DNA of 64,000 bases from Ferruginibacter sp. (GCA_028288705.1 JAQBNH010000007.1:620001-684000); one strand, 5' to 3'. Numbered from the stretch's first letter, positions 51,153 through 61,177 are shown. Program-made: numbers and translations. The notes: generated by a model from the letters alone, not told the origin.

Positions 51153-52319
51153 TCATTTTACATTTCTTCCTTTCCAGCGGTAATGGCCAAATTTGCCCAA
51201 CCAACCAGCAATAACCGTATAAATAATATGGAATGGCTGCGCCAGCGGAAATAACCACAATAATTGTTGCTTTTTGAAAAATACGGCGACGGGATAAAGG
51301 AAAAATAACTCGATCAGCGTTTTTAAGAGCAACAACAGGAGCCAATAACCCAAAACGCCAATCTGTGCTTTATCGTTAAAAACACTGCGGCCAAACATAG
51401 CCGTTATGGGGATGATCAGCAGCAGCAAATTCAGCAAATACACTAATAACAGAACCGGGAGAATTTTGTTATCCTGGTATTTATCTGCCTTGCTCGCCCA
51501 GCGGATTCGTTGGTTGAAAAATTCCCTGATCGTTTCTACAGGGGCGGTTTGTATAATCACTTCAGGCGATTTGATAAAGGCGATACCTTCGGGATTTTTC
51601 TTTGCAATTTTATGTAAGAGCAGCATGTCGTCACCACTGGCAATCAGGTCAATTCCCTGGAAGCCATTTACCTCATGGAAAGCTTTTTTGGTGTAAGCCA
51701 TGTTTGCGCCATTACACATACTGTTTAATTTCAACTGAACAGCAGCCCCGGTAATTCCCTGCAACGTCATGAAATCCAAAGCCTGGAAGATCTCAATTGC
51801 GCGGTTGCTGCAATTGATTGATACCGGCATAACAATCAGTTCGGGCTGGTATCTGTGGTAGAAATTGCCGATCGTTTGCAACCAGTTGTTACCGGCAATA
51901 CAATCTGCGTCCGTTGTAACGATTAGTTCGCCACGGCTTTGGCTGATACCGGTTTCAATGGCTTTCTTCTTGTAGGAATTGATCCCGCCTGCAGGAACAA
52001 AATCTTTCAGATGAAGAATCTTTACATTTGAAAATGAACTTGCATAGGCTACCGTGTTATCAGTGGAATGATCATCTACAAGAATGATTTCAAATAAATT
52101 TTGCGGGTAGGATTGGTTGCTCAGCGACTTAAGCAATAGTGGTAAATGCAATTCTTCATTGCGTGCCGGAATAATAACAGAGATAAAAGGCAACGCTGAT
52201 TCTGCAGCATCTAATGCCGGTTTATAACGCGGCAACCTGATCCAGCCGGTTCGATAATACAGTAACAGGAAGCTATAAATGATCAGTAAAATAAAAGAAA
52301 TAAGCAGGAGTGCTGTCAT
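51153..52319 (-). CDS. Family 2 glycosyltransferase, membrane-bound
   Basis: This 388-residue protein has an N-terminal membrane helix (about 1-20), then a GT-A domain with PARNEELHLPLLLKSL, the nucleotide motif ILVDDHSTDNTV and the TDADC motif. An acceptor region (ASGDDMLLLHKI, QRIRWASKADKY) includes a variant of the QxxRW processive motif as QRIRW. Three to four C-terminal helices follow. It likely makes or extends an envelope polysaccharide or glycolipid. The substrate is unknown. The aat gene follows in 3 bases. Confidence 0.9.
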   Translation of the reverse strand: MTALLLISFILLIIYSFLLLYYRTGWIRLPRYKPALDAAESALPFISVIIPARNEELHLPLLLKSLSNQSYPQNLFEIILVDDHSTDNTVAYASSFSNVKILHLKDFVPAGGINSYKKKAIETGISQSRGELIVTTDADCIAGNNWLQTIGNFYHRYQPELIVMPVSINCSNRAIEIFQALDFMTLQGITGAAVQLKLNSMCNGANMAYTKKAFHEVNGFQGIDLIASGDDMLLLHKIAKKNPEGIAFIKSPEVIIQTAPVETIREFFNQRIRWASKADKYQDNKILPVLLLVYLLNLLLLIIPITAMFGRSVFNDKAQIGVLGYWLLLLLLKTLIELFFLYPVAVFFKKQQLLWLFPLAQPFHIIYTVIAGWLGKFGHYRWKGRNVK

Positions 52320-52419
52320 ATTGCTGCTTCAGAAAATGGCTGTACCGTTCAATTGTTTATCCGCCTTTTCAGCCGGTTGAAGGAAACAAAAATAAATTTT
52401 AATGAACGAAAATAATTAT

Positions 52420-52447
52420 TATCTTTATGTAGTTGCATAAACAACTA
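52420..52447 (+). promoter_or_regulatory. Promoter element and operator of the MarR gene
   Basis: TATCTTTA (52420-52427) resembles the -7 element TAnnTTTG. It is followed by a perfect inverted repeat TAGTTG-CATAAA-CAACTA (52430-52447), which ends 1 base before the MarR ATG. A bound repressor would cover the start site, and the leader would be only some 15 bases long. This is a typical autoregulatory arrangement. Confidence 0.6.
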
Positions 52448-52448
52448 T

Positions 52449-52889
52449 ATGCCAAACAACCAATTTAAGAAAAGCGAATTATACAGTTTCATAACCGGTA
52501 AAGCGAGTACAGCGATTTCGCGTCGCCTGCAGAAGAATTTTAAGCTGGCAGGCATTGAAATTACAATTGAGCAGTGGAGTGTGTTATACCATCTCTGGAA
52601 AGAAGACGGCATCAGCCAGCAGCAATTGTGCGATGCCACTTTCAGGGATAAACCAAGTATCACCCGACTGGTGGATAACCTGGAGAAACTGAAGCTGGTA
52701 AAACGCGTGGCCAGTAAAGATGACCGTCGGATGAACCGGATCTACATTACAGCAGAAGCCCAGGAGCTGCAGGTACTAACGATGGAACTCGCTAACCAGA
52801 CTTTAAACGAAGCCCTTGAGGGTGTAACGAACGGCCAGGTTGAAATTGCAAAAGAAGTATTACAGCAGGTGTACGAAAACCTTAAATAG
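52449..52889 (+). CDS. MarR family transcriptional regulator
   Basis: This 146-residue winged-helix protein has the domain core ITIEQWSVLYHLWKEDGISQQQLCDATFRDKPSITRLVDNLEKLKLVKRV followed by the wing DDRRMNRIYITAEA and dimerisation helices at both ends. It is likely a repressor that responds to a small ligand. The operator lies just upstream, and the acyl-CoA dehydrogenase gene starts 30 bases downstream, so acyl or aromatic compounds are plausible ligands, as in other regulators of acyl-CoA metabolism. Confidence 0.93.
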   Translation: MPNNQFKKSELYSFITGKASTAISRRLQKNFKLAGIEITIEQWSVLYHLWKEDGISQQQLCDATFRDKPSITRLVDNLEKLKLVKRVASKDDRRMNRIYITAEAQELQVLTMELANQTLNEALEGVTNGQVEIAKEVLQQVYENLK

Positions 52890-52919
52890 ATATTTTCCAG
52901 ATCATTTAAATTTTATAAA

Positions 52920-54713
52920 ATGAATCCCACTACCTCCACAGCCAATCAACTGAAAGGCGGCGAATGGCTGATCAAAGAAAGCAACGCTTTTGATACCTAC
53001 ACGCCGGAAGATTTTAATGAAGAGCAACGCATGGTGAAGGAAATGTGTTTGCAGTTCCTGGGCACGGAAGTCATACCTGCCATCGACCGGATTGACAAAA
53101 TGGAACCCGGGCTGATGCCATCCCTGATGGAAAAAGCCGGTGAACAGGGCTTATTAGGCGCTTCAATCCCTGAAGAGCTGGGTGGATTGGGAAAAGATTT
53201 TATCACTTCCACCCTTGTCAATGAAGGTCTGGGTGGCGGATTTTCCTTCAGCGTAGCAGTTGCGGCTCATACAGGCATCGGTACGTTACCCATCCTTTAT
53301 TTCGGAACAGATGCACAAAAAGAAAAATATATTCCAAAGCTGGCTAGCGGTGAATGGAAAGGTGCTTATGGCCTGACGGAACCGAATAGCGGCAGTGATG
53401 CACTGGGAGCCAAAACAACAGCGACCTTATCTGCTGATGGCAAACATTATTTATTGAACGGGCAAAAATGCTGGATCACCAATGGTGGTTTTGCGGATGT
53501 GTATACTGTCTTCGCAAAAATCGATGGCGATAAGTTTTCGGCGTTTATTGTCGAACGCGGAATGGAAGGATTTACACAAGGGCCCGAAGAACATAAGATG
53601 GGCATTAAAGGATCTTCTACCGTTCAGTTGTATTTCCAGGATTGTAAAGTGCCGGTAGAAAACCTGCTCGGCGAAATTGGAAAGGGGCATATCATCGCCT
53701 TTAATATTTTAAATATTGGCCGGTTGAAATTATGTGCGGCAGCTTTAGGCGGCGCGAAAATGGCGCTGGATACAACGATCCAGTATGCTACCACCCGCGA
53801 ACAATTTAAAACGGCGATCGCCAATTTTGGCGCGATCAAACATAAACTGGCTGAAATGGCGATCCGTGTTTGGGTAAGCGAATCAGCTTTATACCGCACC
53901 AGTAAATGGGTGGATGACAAAGAAACAGAACTGGCTGCTGCCGGCAAACCTTTCAATGAAGCTTTGCTTGGTGCTGCGGAAGAATTCGCCATCGAATGTG
54001 CGATGTTGAAAGTGGATGGCAGTGAAGTATTGGATCTCGTAGTGGATGAAGGCGTCCAGGTACACGGCGGAAACGGGTTTAGTGATGAATATATGATCAG
54101 CCGCGCTTATCGCGATAGCCGGATTAACAGGATCTATGAAGGAACAAACGAGATCAACCGTCTGCTTACCGTAGATATGATGCTGAAAAGGGCGATGAAA
54201 GGAAAGCTCGACCTGATGGGCCCCGCGATGGCTGTGTCAAAAGAACTGATGAGTATTCCTGATTTTGGTGCGGAAGATGAAGGCTTGTTTGCTGCAGAAA
54301 AAAAGCTGATCGTTAATATCAAAAAAGCCATCCTGATGACTGCCGGTGCAGCCGTGCAAAAACTCATGATGAACCTGAGCAACGAACAGGAGATCCTGAT
54401 GAATATCGCGGATATGGCGATCCAGGCTTTTCATGCCGAAAGTGCTTTATTGCGCGTTATAAAAATGACCGATACGGCAGGAGAAGCTGCAACAGCCGTA
54501 CAAACAGATATGATGCGCTGTTACCTGAATGATGCCATGGACCATGTGAATAAGGCTGGTAAAGATGCGATCAACGCATTTGCCGAAGGTGATGAACAAC
54601 GCATGATGTTATTGGGTTTGAAAAGGTTTACTAAAGCCGCCCCGTTTAACAGTAAAGATGCGCGACGCCGTATCGCTGATAAACTGATTGCTGACAATAA
54701 ATATCCCTGGTAA
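52920..54713 (+). CDS. Acyl-CoA dehydrogenase with C-terminal extension
   Basis: In this 597-residue protein, the first 400 residues are the acyl-CoA dehydrogenase fold: YGLTEPNSGSDALGAKTTA (FAD and substrate loop), KCWITNGGFADVYTVFA, and the base Glu within RIYEGTNEINR. The extra 190 C-terminal residues form a helical domain, as in long- and very-long-chain enzymes of bacteria. It should oxidise fatty acyl-CoA to enoyl-CoA with electrons passing to ETF. It is co-transcribed with the MarR gene and ends at a strong terminator. Confidence 0.93.
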   Translation: MNPTTSTANQLKGGEWLIKESNAFDTYTPEDFNEEQRMVKEMCLQFLGTEVIPAIDRIDKMEPGLMPSLMEKAGEQGLLGASIPEELGGLGKDFITSTLVNEGLGGGFSFSVAVAAHTGIGTLPILYFGTDAQKEKYIPKLASGEWKGAYGLTEPNSGSDALGAKTTATLSADGKHYLLNGQKCWITNGGFADVYTVFAKIDGDKFSAFIVERGMEGFTQGPEEHKMGIKGSSTVQLYFQDCKVPVENLLGEIGKGHIIAFNILNIGRLKLCAAALGGAKMALDTTIQYATTREQFKTAIANFGAIKHKLAEMAIRVWVSESALYRTSKWVDDKETELAAAGKPFNEALLGAAEEFAIECAMLKVDGSEVLDLVVDEGVQVHGGNGFSDEYMISRAYRDSRINRIYEGTNEINRLLTVDMMLKRAMKGKLDLMGPAMAVSKELMSIPDFGAEDEGLFAAEKKLIVNIKKAILMTAGAAVQKLMMNLSNEQEILMNIADMAIQAFHAESALLRVIKMTDTAGEAATAVQTDMMRCYLNDAMDHVNKAGKDAINAFAEGDEQRMMLLGLKRFTKAAPFNSKDARRRIADKLIADNKYPW

Positions 54714-54735
54714 GGCTTATCTTTTTTATATAAAC

Positions 54736-54759
54736 AAAAAGGGGTTCGCCCCTTTTTTT
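54736..54759 (+). terminator. Intrinsic terminator after the acyl-CoA dehydrogenase
   Basis: GGGG-TTCG-CCCC is flanked by AAAAA and TTTTTTT, which gives a stem of at least 9 bp with a UUCG tetraloop and a U run. It ends the MarR-ACAD unit. Confidence 0.95.
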
Positions 54760-54874
54760 GTGCCCGTTAGTTAATTTACTGCCAGGCAGAAAATTCATGT
54801 TCAACACTTTATTAAGTTTGTACCTTTAACGCCCGGCAGAATTTTTCCGGGACAGCTGCTATTAATTCCTTCGT

Positions 54875-56335
54875 ATGATCTTACTTGTTGACGACAGGCC
54901 GGAAAATATTTTTTCGTTAAAGTCAATTCTTGATTTACATGGCTTTCCTACAGACACAGCGCTGAGCGGGGAAGAAGCCCTGAAAAAAACACTCAAAACG
55001 AAATATGCCCTCATCATTCTCGATGTTCAAATGCCCGGGCTTGACGGGTTTGAAGTTGCAGAAATTCTTTCCGGCAACAGCAGTACACGCGATACACCGA
55101 TCATCTTTTTATCCGCTGTAAACACAGATAAAAAATTCATCACACGTGGTTATTCCTCGGGGGCGATCGATTATATAGTAAAGCCAATCGATCCGGATAT
55201 TTTGTTGCTGAAGGTGAAAACATTTATGCGCCTGTACGAACAGAATCGCGAACTCACTGCGATGCAGGAAACGCTGCGCTCCGAGATCAGTTTTCGAAAA
55301 CAGGCGCAACAGCAAATCCAGGAAAAGGCGCGACAGCTCGATGGTATTTTAGAAGCGTTACCACAAATTGCTTTTACTGCAACGCCGGAAGGAGCCATTG
55401 ATTTTGTGAACCGTAACTGGCATCTATATTCGGCTTCAGCAAGCCTGTTTCCAGCCACACACCCCGATGATCCTGAGATCGATTTTTTTTGGAAGAAAGC
55501 GCTTATGACCAATAAGCCTTTGGAAATGGAGGTGCGCATCTGTAAGCAAAACACGCAGGCCTTTCGTCATTTCCTGTTACGCAGCATTCCGGTAAAAGAA
55601 AATAACGTGATCGTAAAATGGGTAGGTACATTCACTGATATCGAGGAACAAAAGCAGGCAATCAAAAAGAAGGATGAATTTTTAACGATCGCGAGCCACG
55701 AATTAAAAACGCCGCTAACGAGTATCAAAGCCTATGTACAGCTGCTGGAAAATCTCATCACCCCGGAACAGGTGACGAAGTCTTATGTAGACAGAACATT
55801 GCTGCAGGTAAATAAACTGGACAACCTCATCAATGATCTGCTGGATATTTCCCGCATCGAAGGTGGAAAACTGAATTTCGATCTGAAAGAAATAGACTTT
55901 GAAGAACTGCTGCAAACGACTGTAGATATCCTGCAACAAATTTATCCCGATTACAAGATCACGAGAAAAGGGAACCCGCCAGCTGTTATCATGGGGAATG
56001 CCGTGCGCCTGGAACAGGTGATCATCAATTATGTTTCAAATGCCATCAAATACTCACCCGGGCAAAAAGAAATACATATCATCAGCGAATTAAATCCTTC
56101 CGGCGAATTATATTTTGCGGTAAAAGATTTTGGCATCGGGATTTCAGCCGAAGACTGCAAGCATATTTTTGGGAAATTTTTTCGCGTCTCCGATACACTT
56201 CCGCATATCCAGGGCCTGGGTATCGGCTTATATATCTGTGCAGAAATACTTCGCCGCCATAAGGCAACGTTTGGAGTTGAAAGCCAGGAGGGACAAGGCT
56301 CTTCATTTTATTTCGCACTGCCCACAGTTCAATAG
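54875..56335 (+). CDS. Receiver-PAS-histidine kinase (cytoplasmic hybrid sensor)
   Basis: This 486-residue protein has the order: receiver (1-120; acidic pair, phospho-acceptor Asp50 in LIILDVQMP, Lys in YIVKPIDP), a coiled coil, PAS (about 155-258), HisKA with His275 in TIASHELKTPLTSI, and HATPase with FAVKDFGIGIS, the F box and GLGIGLYIC. No membrane helix is seen. The receiver at the N-terminus can gate the kinase or receive phosphate from it. It begins the signalling island, 24 bases upstream of the large hybrid kinase. Confidence 0.93.
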   Translation: MILLVDDRPENIFSLKSILDLHGFPTDTALSGEEALKKTLKTKYALIILDVQMPGLDGFEVAEILSGNSSTRDTPIIFLSAVNTDKKFITRGYSSGAIDYIVKPIDPDILLLKVKTFMRLYEQNRELTAMQETLRSEISFRKQAQQQIQEKARQLDGILEALPQIAFTATPEGAIDFVNRNWHLYSASASLFPATHPDDPEIDFFWKKALMTNKPLEMEVRICKQNTQAFRHFLLRSIPVKENNVIVKWVGTFTDIEEQKQAIKKKDEFLTIASHELKTPLTSIKAYVQLLENLITPEQVTKSYVDRTLLQVNKLDNLINDLLDISRIEGGKLNFDLKEIDFEELLQTTVDILQQIYPDYKITRKGNPPAVIMGNAVRLEQVIINYVSNAIKYSPGQKEIHIISELNPSGELYFAVKDFGIGISAEDCKHIFGKFFRVSDTLPHIQGLGIGLYICAEILRRHKATFGVESQEGQGSSFYFALPTVQ

Positions 56336-56358
56336 ATCACGTTTTATTTTTAACGAAT

Positions 56359-59300
56359 ATGAAATTATCATTAAACCGCAGCCTCCTTATCGGATTTAGT
56401 ATTTCGCTGCTCATCCTTATCATCAGTTCTGTCGCTTCTTTTGTCAGCATCCGCGGTTTACTCACCAGTGCCCGGCTCGTAGATGAAACCAATATGGTGA
56501 TCCGCGAAGTAGAAGCATCGATGGCTTTTATGCGTGATGCGGAAACGGGCCAGCGCGGTTATCTCCTGACGAGCGATGAAAACTTTTTGCAGCCCTACAA
56601 CAATTCGCACGCAAAATTTCAGGCGGTCATCCAGGACCTTCGCACGCGAACTGCCGGCAATGAAGTCCAACAGAAGAACCTGCAACTGCTGGAAGAAATA
56701 GCGGACGAAAGATTTTTGCACCTGCAGGATCTGATTGATGCCCGTAAGGCCGGCGTAATGGGGATCGATGTGGAAGCCCTTCGTTTAGGTAAGCGGCTGA
56801 TGGACAGTGTTCGGCTTATTGTCCAAAATATCACAACAGTTGCCACCAACACGTTGGAAGCCAGAACTGCCCGCCTGAAACAATTTTCCGTTTATACACC
56901 GGTGCTGATCGTAACTGCAGCACTGCTGGCGCTGATCATCACCATAGTTTTTTACCTGAAAATAAGGAAAGACATTGCTGAAAGAAATCGGTTACAAGAC
57001 GCTTTGCAGGCGAAGGACGCAGAGATCCAGGAACGCATCGGTATCATTGAAACTATTGCAGGAAAAATATCTGCCGGCAATTTCGACATCCGTGTGAACG
57101 ATGCTCAGAATGACAGCCTTGGAAGCCTCGCGGGATCGCTTAATACAATGGCATCTTCGCTGGAACAATCTTTTAAGGAACTCTCCATAAAAGAATGGCA
57201 ACAAACCGGCCTCGCGAAATTGAATGAAGCAATGGTTGGAGATGCCAGTAAAACCCTGCTCTCAGAAAAAGTGATCGGTTTTCTTGCATCTTACACAGAT
57301 AGTTTTGTAGGTGCAGTTTACATTGCCGATACTCCGGAAACACTGGTCCTGCAAAACGCGTATGCCCTGCAATACGATTCCGCCCGGCACAAAATGAAAT
57401 TTGGCGAAGGCCTGGTGGGCCAGGTCGCACAAACAAAAAAGTCATTGCTGGTAACTGACATCCGCACGGAAAATATCAGTATCAACTTTGCATCGGTGTC
57501 GATGAAGCCGGTCTCCATTATTATTTTTCCCGTGTTGTATGAAGGCCAGATCAAAGCGGTGATCGAACTCGGCGCTTTACATGTTTACACGGATAAGGAA
57601 TTACAACTGTTTCAGGATGTAGCTGATAATATCGGCATTGCGATCACAACAGTAGAAAGCCGCGAACGGGTGCAGGCATTGTTGGAAGAAACGCAGGCAC
57701 AATCGGAAGAACTGATGACGCAGCAATCCGAACTCGAGCATATGAATGCCGAACTGGAGGCGCAATCACAACAATTGCAAACGTCGGAAGAAGAACTAAA
57801 AGTGCAATCCGAAGAACTGATTGAAACGAATACATTACTCGAAGAACGGTCAACGTTGCTGGAAGAACGCAGCCAGTTGATCATGCAAAAAAATATCGAG
57901 ATCCAGAAACGTGCAGAAGAACTCGCCCAGTCTACAAAATACAAATCAGAATTTTTGGCGAATATGTCACATGAGTTGCGCACCCCATTGAATTCTATTC
58001 TCTTGCTGTCGCGGCTAATGGCGGAAAATAATGAAGCCAATCTTACGGAGGAGCAGGTTCAGTATGCACGCGTTATTCAGAGTTCCGGGAACGGGTTGCT
58101 TGAATTAATTGATGAGATCCTTGACCTCTCTAAAATTGAAGCCGGGAAAATGACGATTGAGATTACACCCGTTCTTACCGAAGAGGTGGCCCGCGATCTT
58201 TCCTTAATATTCGAACCGCTGGCGAAGGAAAAAAATCTTGAATGGAAAGTCAATATTGATAACGATGTTCCTGCCCAGATTGCCACAGATAAAATGCGGC
58301 TCGAACAGATCCTGAAAAATCTTTTATCGAACGCGTTTAAATTTACGCAGCAAGGGTCTGTTGGGTTAAATATCAGCACCGCGAAAGACAAACCGGGATA
58401 CGTTTGCTTTTCCGTTAAAGATTCCGGCATTGGCATCAGCACGGAAAAACAGGAAGTTATTTTTGATGCGTTCCAGCAGGAAGATGGTTCAACCAGGCGT
58501 AAGTATGGTGGCACCGGGCTGGGGCTTTCTATCAGCCGTGAGCTGGCGAAATTACTGGGTGGCGAAATCGAATTATCGAGCAAAGCCGGCGAGGGGAGTG
58601 AATTCACGATCTGTATTCCGGCAGAACGAAGAACAGAAACGTTGATAAAGGAAAGAGTCGCCAGCAGTAACGTCAAACCCAGGCCGGCCGCCATTCCTGA
58701 GGAAATCGACATAATGGACGAGAAGTACCACACTACGAAAATACCCGATGAGATTGCAGATGACAGGAATGAGATAGACGAAGGCGATAAAATTATTTTG
58801 ATCATAGAAGACGATACTGCTTTTGCCAAGGCACTGGTAGATTACAGCCGCAATAAGGGCTACAAAGCGATCGTCGCAGTGCGTGGAGACCGCGGGATTG
58901 AAATGGCAAGGGAATATAATCCTGCAGGCATTCTTCTCGATATTCAACTGCCGGTAAAAAACGGCTGGCAGGTTATGGGAGAATTAAAAGACGATCCGCA
59001 GACAAGGCATATACCGATCCACATCATGTCTTCTTTCGAAGTGAAAAAAGAAAGCCTGATGAAAGGGGCCTTCAACTTTATTAACAAGCCCGTTGCGTTT
59101 GAACAACTACATACCATTTTCGATAAGCTGGAAATTGTGCTCGGGAAAAAAGAGAAAAAAGTGTTGATCGTGGAAGAAAATAACAAGCATGCGAAAGCAC
59201 TGGCTTATTATCTCAGCACTTATAATGTACAAGCCGAGATTTATCATACCGTGGAAGAAGGTTTGCGTTCGCTGGAAAACAACGAAACAGATTGTGTGAT

Positions 59301-59970
59301 TCTTGATATGGGCGTTACAGATGCAAAATCAACGGCGCTGCTGGAGTCGGTAAAAAATAAAAAAGGCATGGAAGACCTGCCGATCATCATCTTCACCGGT
59401 AAAACTATGTCGCAGCCGGAAGAATACCAGATCAAAAAATACGCAGATGCAATCGTGTTGAAAACGGCCAATTCTTACCAGCGGATCCTGGACGAAGTAT
59501 CCATCTTCCTTCACTTAGTTCAGGAACAAACCGGGAAAAAAGGTGCGCAACCATTTGAAAAATCCATCCTGCAGGAGAATTCATTAAAGGGAAAAACAGT
59601 GCTGCTGGCAGATGATGATGTGCGTAATATTTTCAGCATGACAAAAGCACTGGAGAAATTCGATATGAAAGTGATCCCGGCACTGGATGGCAGAGAAGCT
59701 TTACAATTATTAAAAGCGAATCCCGAAACCCATATGATCCTGATGGATATTATGATGCCGGAGATGGATGGTTTTGAAGCGATCCGTGCCGTGAGAAAAG
59801 ATCCTGCAACAAAAAATATCCCGATCATTGCTGTTACAGCAAAAGCCATGAGTGGCGATCGTGAAAAATGTATTGCAGCCGGCGCATCGGATTATATTTC
59901 AAAGCCGGTAGACATTGACCAGTTGGTATCCTTATTGCGTATCTGGTTATACGAAAGAACCAACAAATAA
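56359..59970 (+). CDS. Large hybrid histidine kinase: CHASE3-HAMP-GAF-HisKA-HATPase-three receivers
   Basis: This protein has 1203 residues. Two helices (about 8-30 and 178-200) border the CHASE3 domain. HAMP follows at about 205-270, then GAF (about 290-435), and a heptad coiled coil (about 440-530) rich in Gln and Glu. HisKA has His538 in NMSHELRTPLNSI, and HATPase runs to about residue 750 with VKDSGIGIS and GTGLGLSIS. Three receivers follow (about 795-920, 935-1060, 1080-1200), with Asp in LLDIQLP, VILDMGV and LMDIMMP. The middle receiver has an EE pair instead of DD, so it may be weak. It is the central phosphorelay hub of the island. Confidence 0.95.
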   Translation: MKLSLNRSLLIGFSISLLILIISSVASFVSIRGLLTSARLVDETNMVIREVEASMAFMRDAETGQRGYLLTSDENFLQPYNNSHAKFQAVIQDLRTRTAGNEVQQKNLQLLEEIADERFLHLQDLIDARKAGVMGIDVEALRLGKRLMDSVRLIVQNITTVATNTLEARTARLKQFSVYTPVLIVTAALLALIITIVFYLKIRKDIAERNRLQDALQAKDAEIQERIGIIETIAGKISAGNFDIRVNDAQNDSLGSLAGSLNTMASSLEQSFKELSIKEWQQTGLAKLNEAMVGDASKTLLSEKVIGFLASYTDSFVGAVYIADTPETLVLQNAYALQYDSARHKMKFGEGLVGQVAQTKKSLLVTDIRTENISINFASVSMKPVSIIIFPVLYEGQIKAVIELGALHVYTDKELQLFQDVADNIGIAITTVESRERVQALLEETQAQSEELMTQQSELEHMNAELEAQSQQLQTSEEELKVQSEELIETNTLLEERSTLLEERSQLIMQKNIEIQKRAEELAQSTKYKSEFLANMSHELRTPLNSILLLSRLMAENNEANLTEEQVQYARVIQSSGNGLLELIDEILDLSKIEAGKMTIEITPVLTEEVARDLSLIFEPLAKEKNLEWKVNIDNDVPAQIATDKMRLEQILKNLLSNAFKFTQQGSVGLNISTAKDKPGYVCFSVKDSGIGISTEKQEVIFDAFQQEDGSTRRKYGGTGLGLSISRELAKLLGGEIELSSKAGEGSEFTICIPAERRTETLIKERVASSNVKPRPAAIPEEIDIMDEKYHTTKIPDEIADDRNEIDEGDKIILIIEDDTAFAKALVDYSRNKGYKAIVAVRGDRGIEMAREYNPAGILLDIQLPVKNGWQVMGELKDDPQTRHIPIHIMSSFEVKKESLMKGAFNFINKPVAFEQLHTIFDKLEIVLGKKEKKVLIVEENNKHAKALAYYLSTYNVQAEIYHTVEEGLRSLENNETDCVILDMGVTDAKSTALLESVKNKKGMEDLPIIIFTGKTMSQPEEYQIKKYADAIVLKTANSYQRILDEVSIFLHLVQEQTGKKGAQPFEKSILQENSLKGKTVLLADDDVRNIFSMTKALEKFDMKVIPALDGREALQLLKANPETHMILMDIMMPEMDGFEAIRAVRKDPATKNIPIIAVTAKAMSGDREKCIAAGASDYISKPVDIDQLVSLLRIWLYERTNK

Positions 59971-59975
59971 TAGCT

Positions 59976-60368
59976 ATGCAGCAACAGCGAATTCTTATCA
60001 TTGATGACGACGACCGGAATATTTTTGCTTTAACTGCCGTGTTGCGTGCAAAAGGTTATCAGTGTATTTCTGCAAACAGCGCACGCGACGGTTTGCAGGC
60101 GTTACGTAATCAGCCGGGGATTTCCATCGTGCTGGCAGATATGATGATGCCGGATATGGATGGTTATGAAATGATCGCGGAGATCCGCAAGGACCCTGCA
60201 TTTCAGCATCTGCCATTGATAGCGGTTACGGCGCAGGCCATGATCGGCGATAAAGAAAAATGCCTTGCTGCTGGTGCCGACGGCTATGTGAGCAAGCCAA
60301 TCAATATAGACACATTACTATCCGTGGTAAAAGATACCTTATCTAAAAAACCGGAGCGCCCGCAATGA
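59976..60368 (+). CDS. Single-domain response regulator
   Basis: This 130-residue receiver domain without output follows the hybrid kinase by 5 bases. Its acidic residues are in RILIIDDDDRN, the phospho-acceptor Asp55 is in VLADMMMP, Thr in IAVTAQAM, and Lys in YVSKPIN. It resembles the third receiver of the hybrid kinase and may be a duplicate. Its stop overlaps the CheR start (ATGA), so phosphate transfer to it may control methylation steps. Confidence 0.92.
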   Translation: MQQQRILIIDDDDRNIFALTAVLRAKGYQCISANSARDGLQALRNQPGISIVLADMMMPDMDGYEMIAEIRKDPAFQHLPLIAVTAQAMIGDKEKCLAAGADGYVSKPINIDTLLSVVKDTLSKKPERPQ

Positions 60369-61177
60369 TAGCAACAGAAAACCTGGAAAATCTATTACTC
60401 GAAATCTCCATCCGTTATGGATATGATTTTACGCAGTATTCCAGGGCATCGTTGCAAAGACGGGTGGCCTCATTCGTTGCGAAAGAGCGCATTCATAATT
60501 TTGCCGAACTGCGCCACCGGATCATGAACGACGGCCATTACTTTACCTTATTTGTAGAAGAAGTGACGGTGAACGTGACGGAAATGTTTCGCGACGCTAA
60601 TTTCTACAAGGCCCTGCGGTCAACGGTTCTACCGGTATTGGCCACGTATCCGTTTATTCGTATCTGGCATGCCGGCTGTTCTACCGGCGAAGAAGTGTAT
60701 TCAATGGCGATCCTGTTAAAAGAAGCAGGCCTCCTGCAAAAATCATTATTGTATGCCACGGATATTAACCAGACTGTTGTTGAAAAGGCACGCAGCGGTT
60801 TGTTTAGCATGCAAACGATGCAGCAGAATTCTGAAAATTATATAAAGGCGGGCGGCCAGGGGGAATTTTCCGCGTATTACAGCGCCAATTATAACCTCGC
60901 AAGATTTGACGAATCTTTAAGCAGCCGCATGGTTTTTTCCACGCACAACCTCGTATCCGATGCATCTTTCAACGAATTCCAGTTGATCCTTTGCAGGAAT
61001 GTGTTGATCTATTTCGACAAGGATCTGCAGAATAAAGTTTTGGAAACAATGGATAAAAGCCTGGATAGTCTTGGTTTCCTTGCACTTGGCAGTAAAGAAT
61101 CGATCAGGTTCTCTCCAATCGATAAACAGTATATCCAGATCGACAACAAAGAAAAGATATGGCGCAAAACGATTTAA
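60365..61177 (+). CDS. cheR: CheR-type protein-glutamate methyltransferase
   Basis: This 270-residue SAM-dependent methyltransferase has a CheR N-terminal helical domain (YSRASLQRRVASFVAKERIHNFAELR). The catalytic domain shows VTEMFRD, the SAM motif IWHAGCSTGEEVYSMAILL, and the LILCRNVLIYFDKDLQ end. In chemotaxis it methylates receptors. No MCP, CheA or CheW is present nearby. Likely targets here are coiled-coil signalling proteins such as the hybrid kinase. It overlaps cheB by 19 bases. Confidence 0.93.
   Translation: MIATENLENLLLEISIRYGYDFTQYSRASLQRRVASFVAKERIHNFAELRHRIMNDGHYFTLFVEEVTVNVTEMFRDANFYKALRSTVLPVLATYPFIRIWHAGCSTGEEVYSMAILLKEAGLLQKSLLYATDINQTVVEKARSGLFSMQTMQQNSENYIKAGGQGEFSAYYSANYNLARFDESLSSRMVFSTHNLVSDASFNEFQLILCRNVLIYFDKDLQNKVLETMDKSLDSLGFLALGSKESIRFSPIDKQYIQIDNKEKIWRKTI

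Noticed and set aside
58077-58829. 250-codon minus-strand ORF inside the hybrid kinase
   Set aside because: The kinase, HATPase and receiver motifs on the plus strand explain the sequence. The antisense frame is open due to codon bias.
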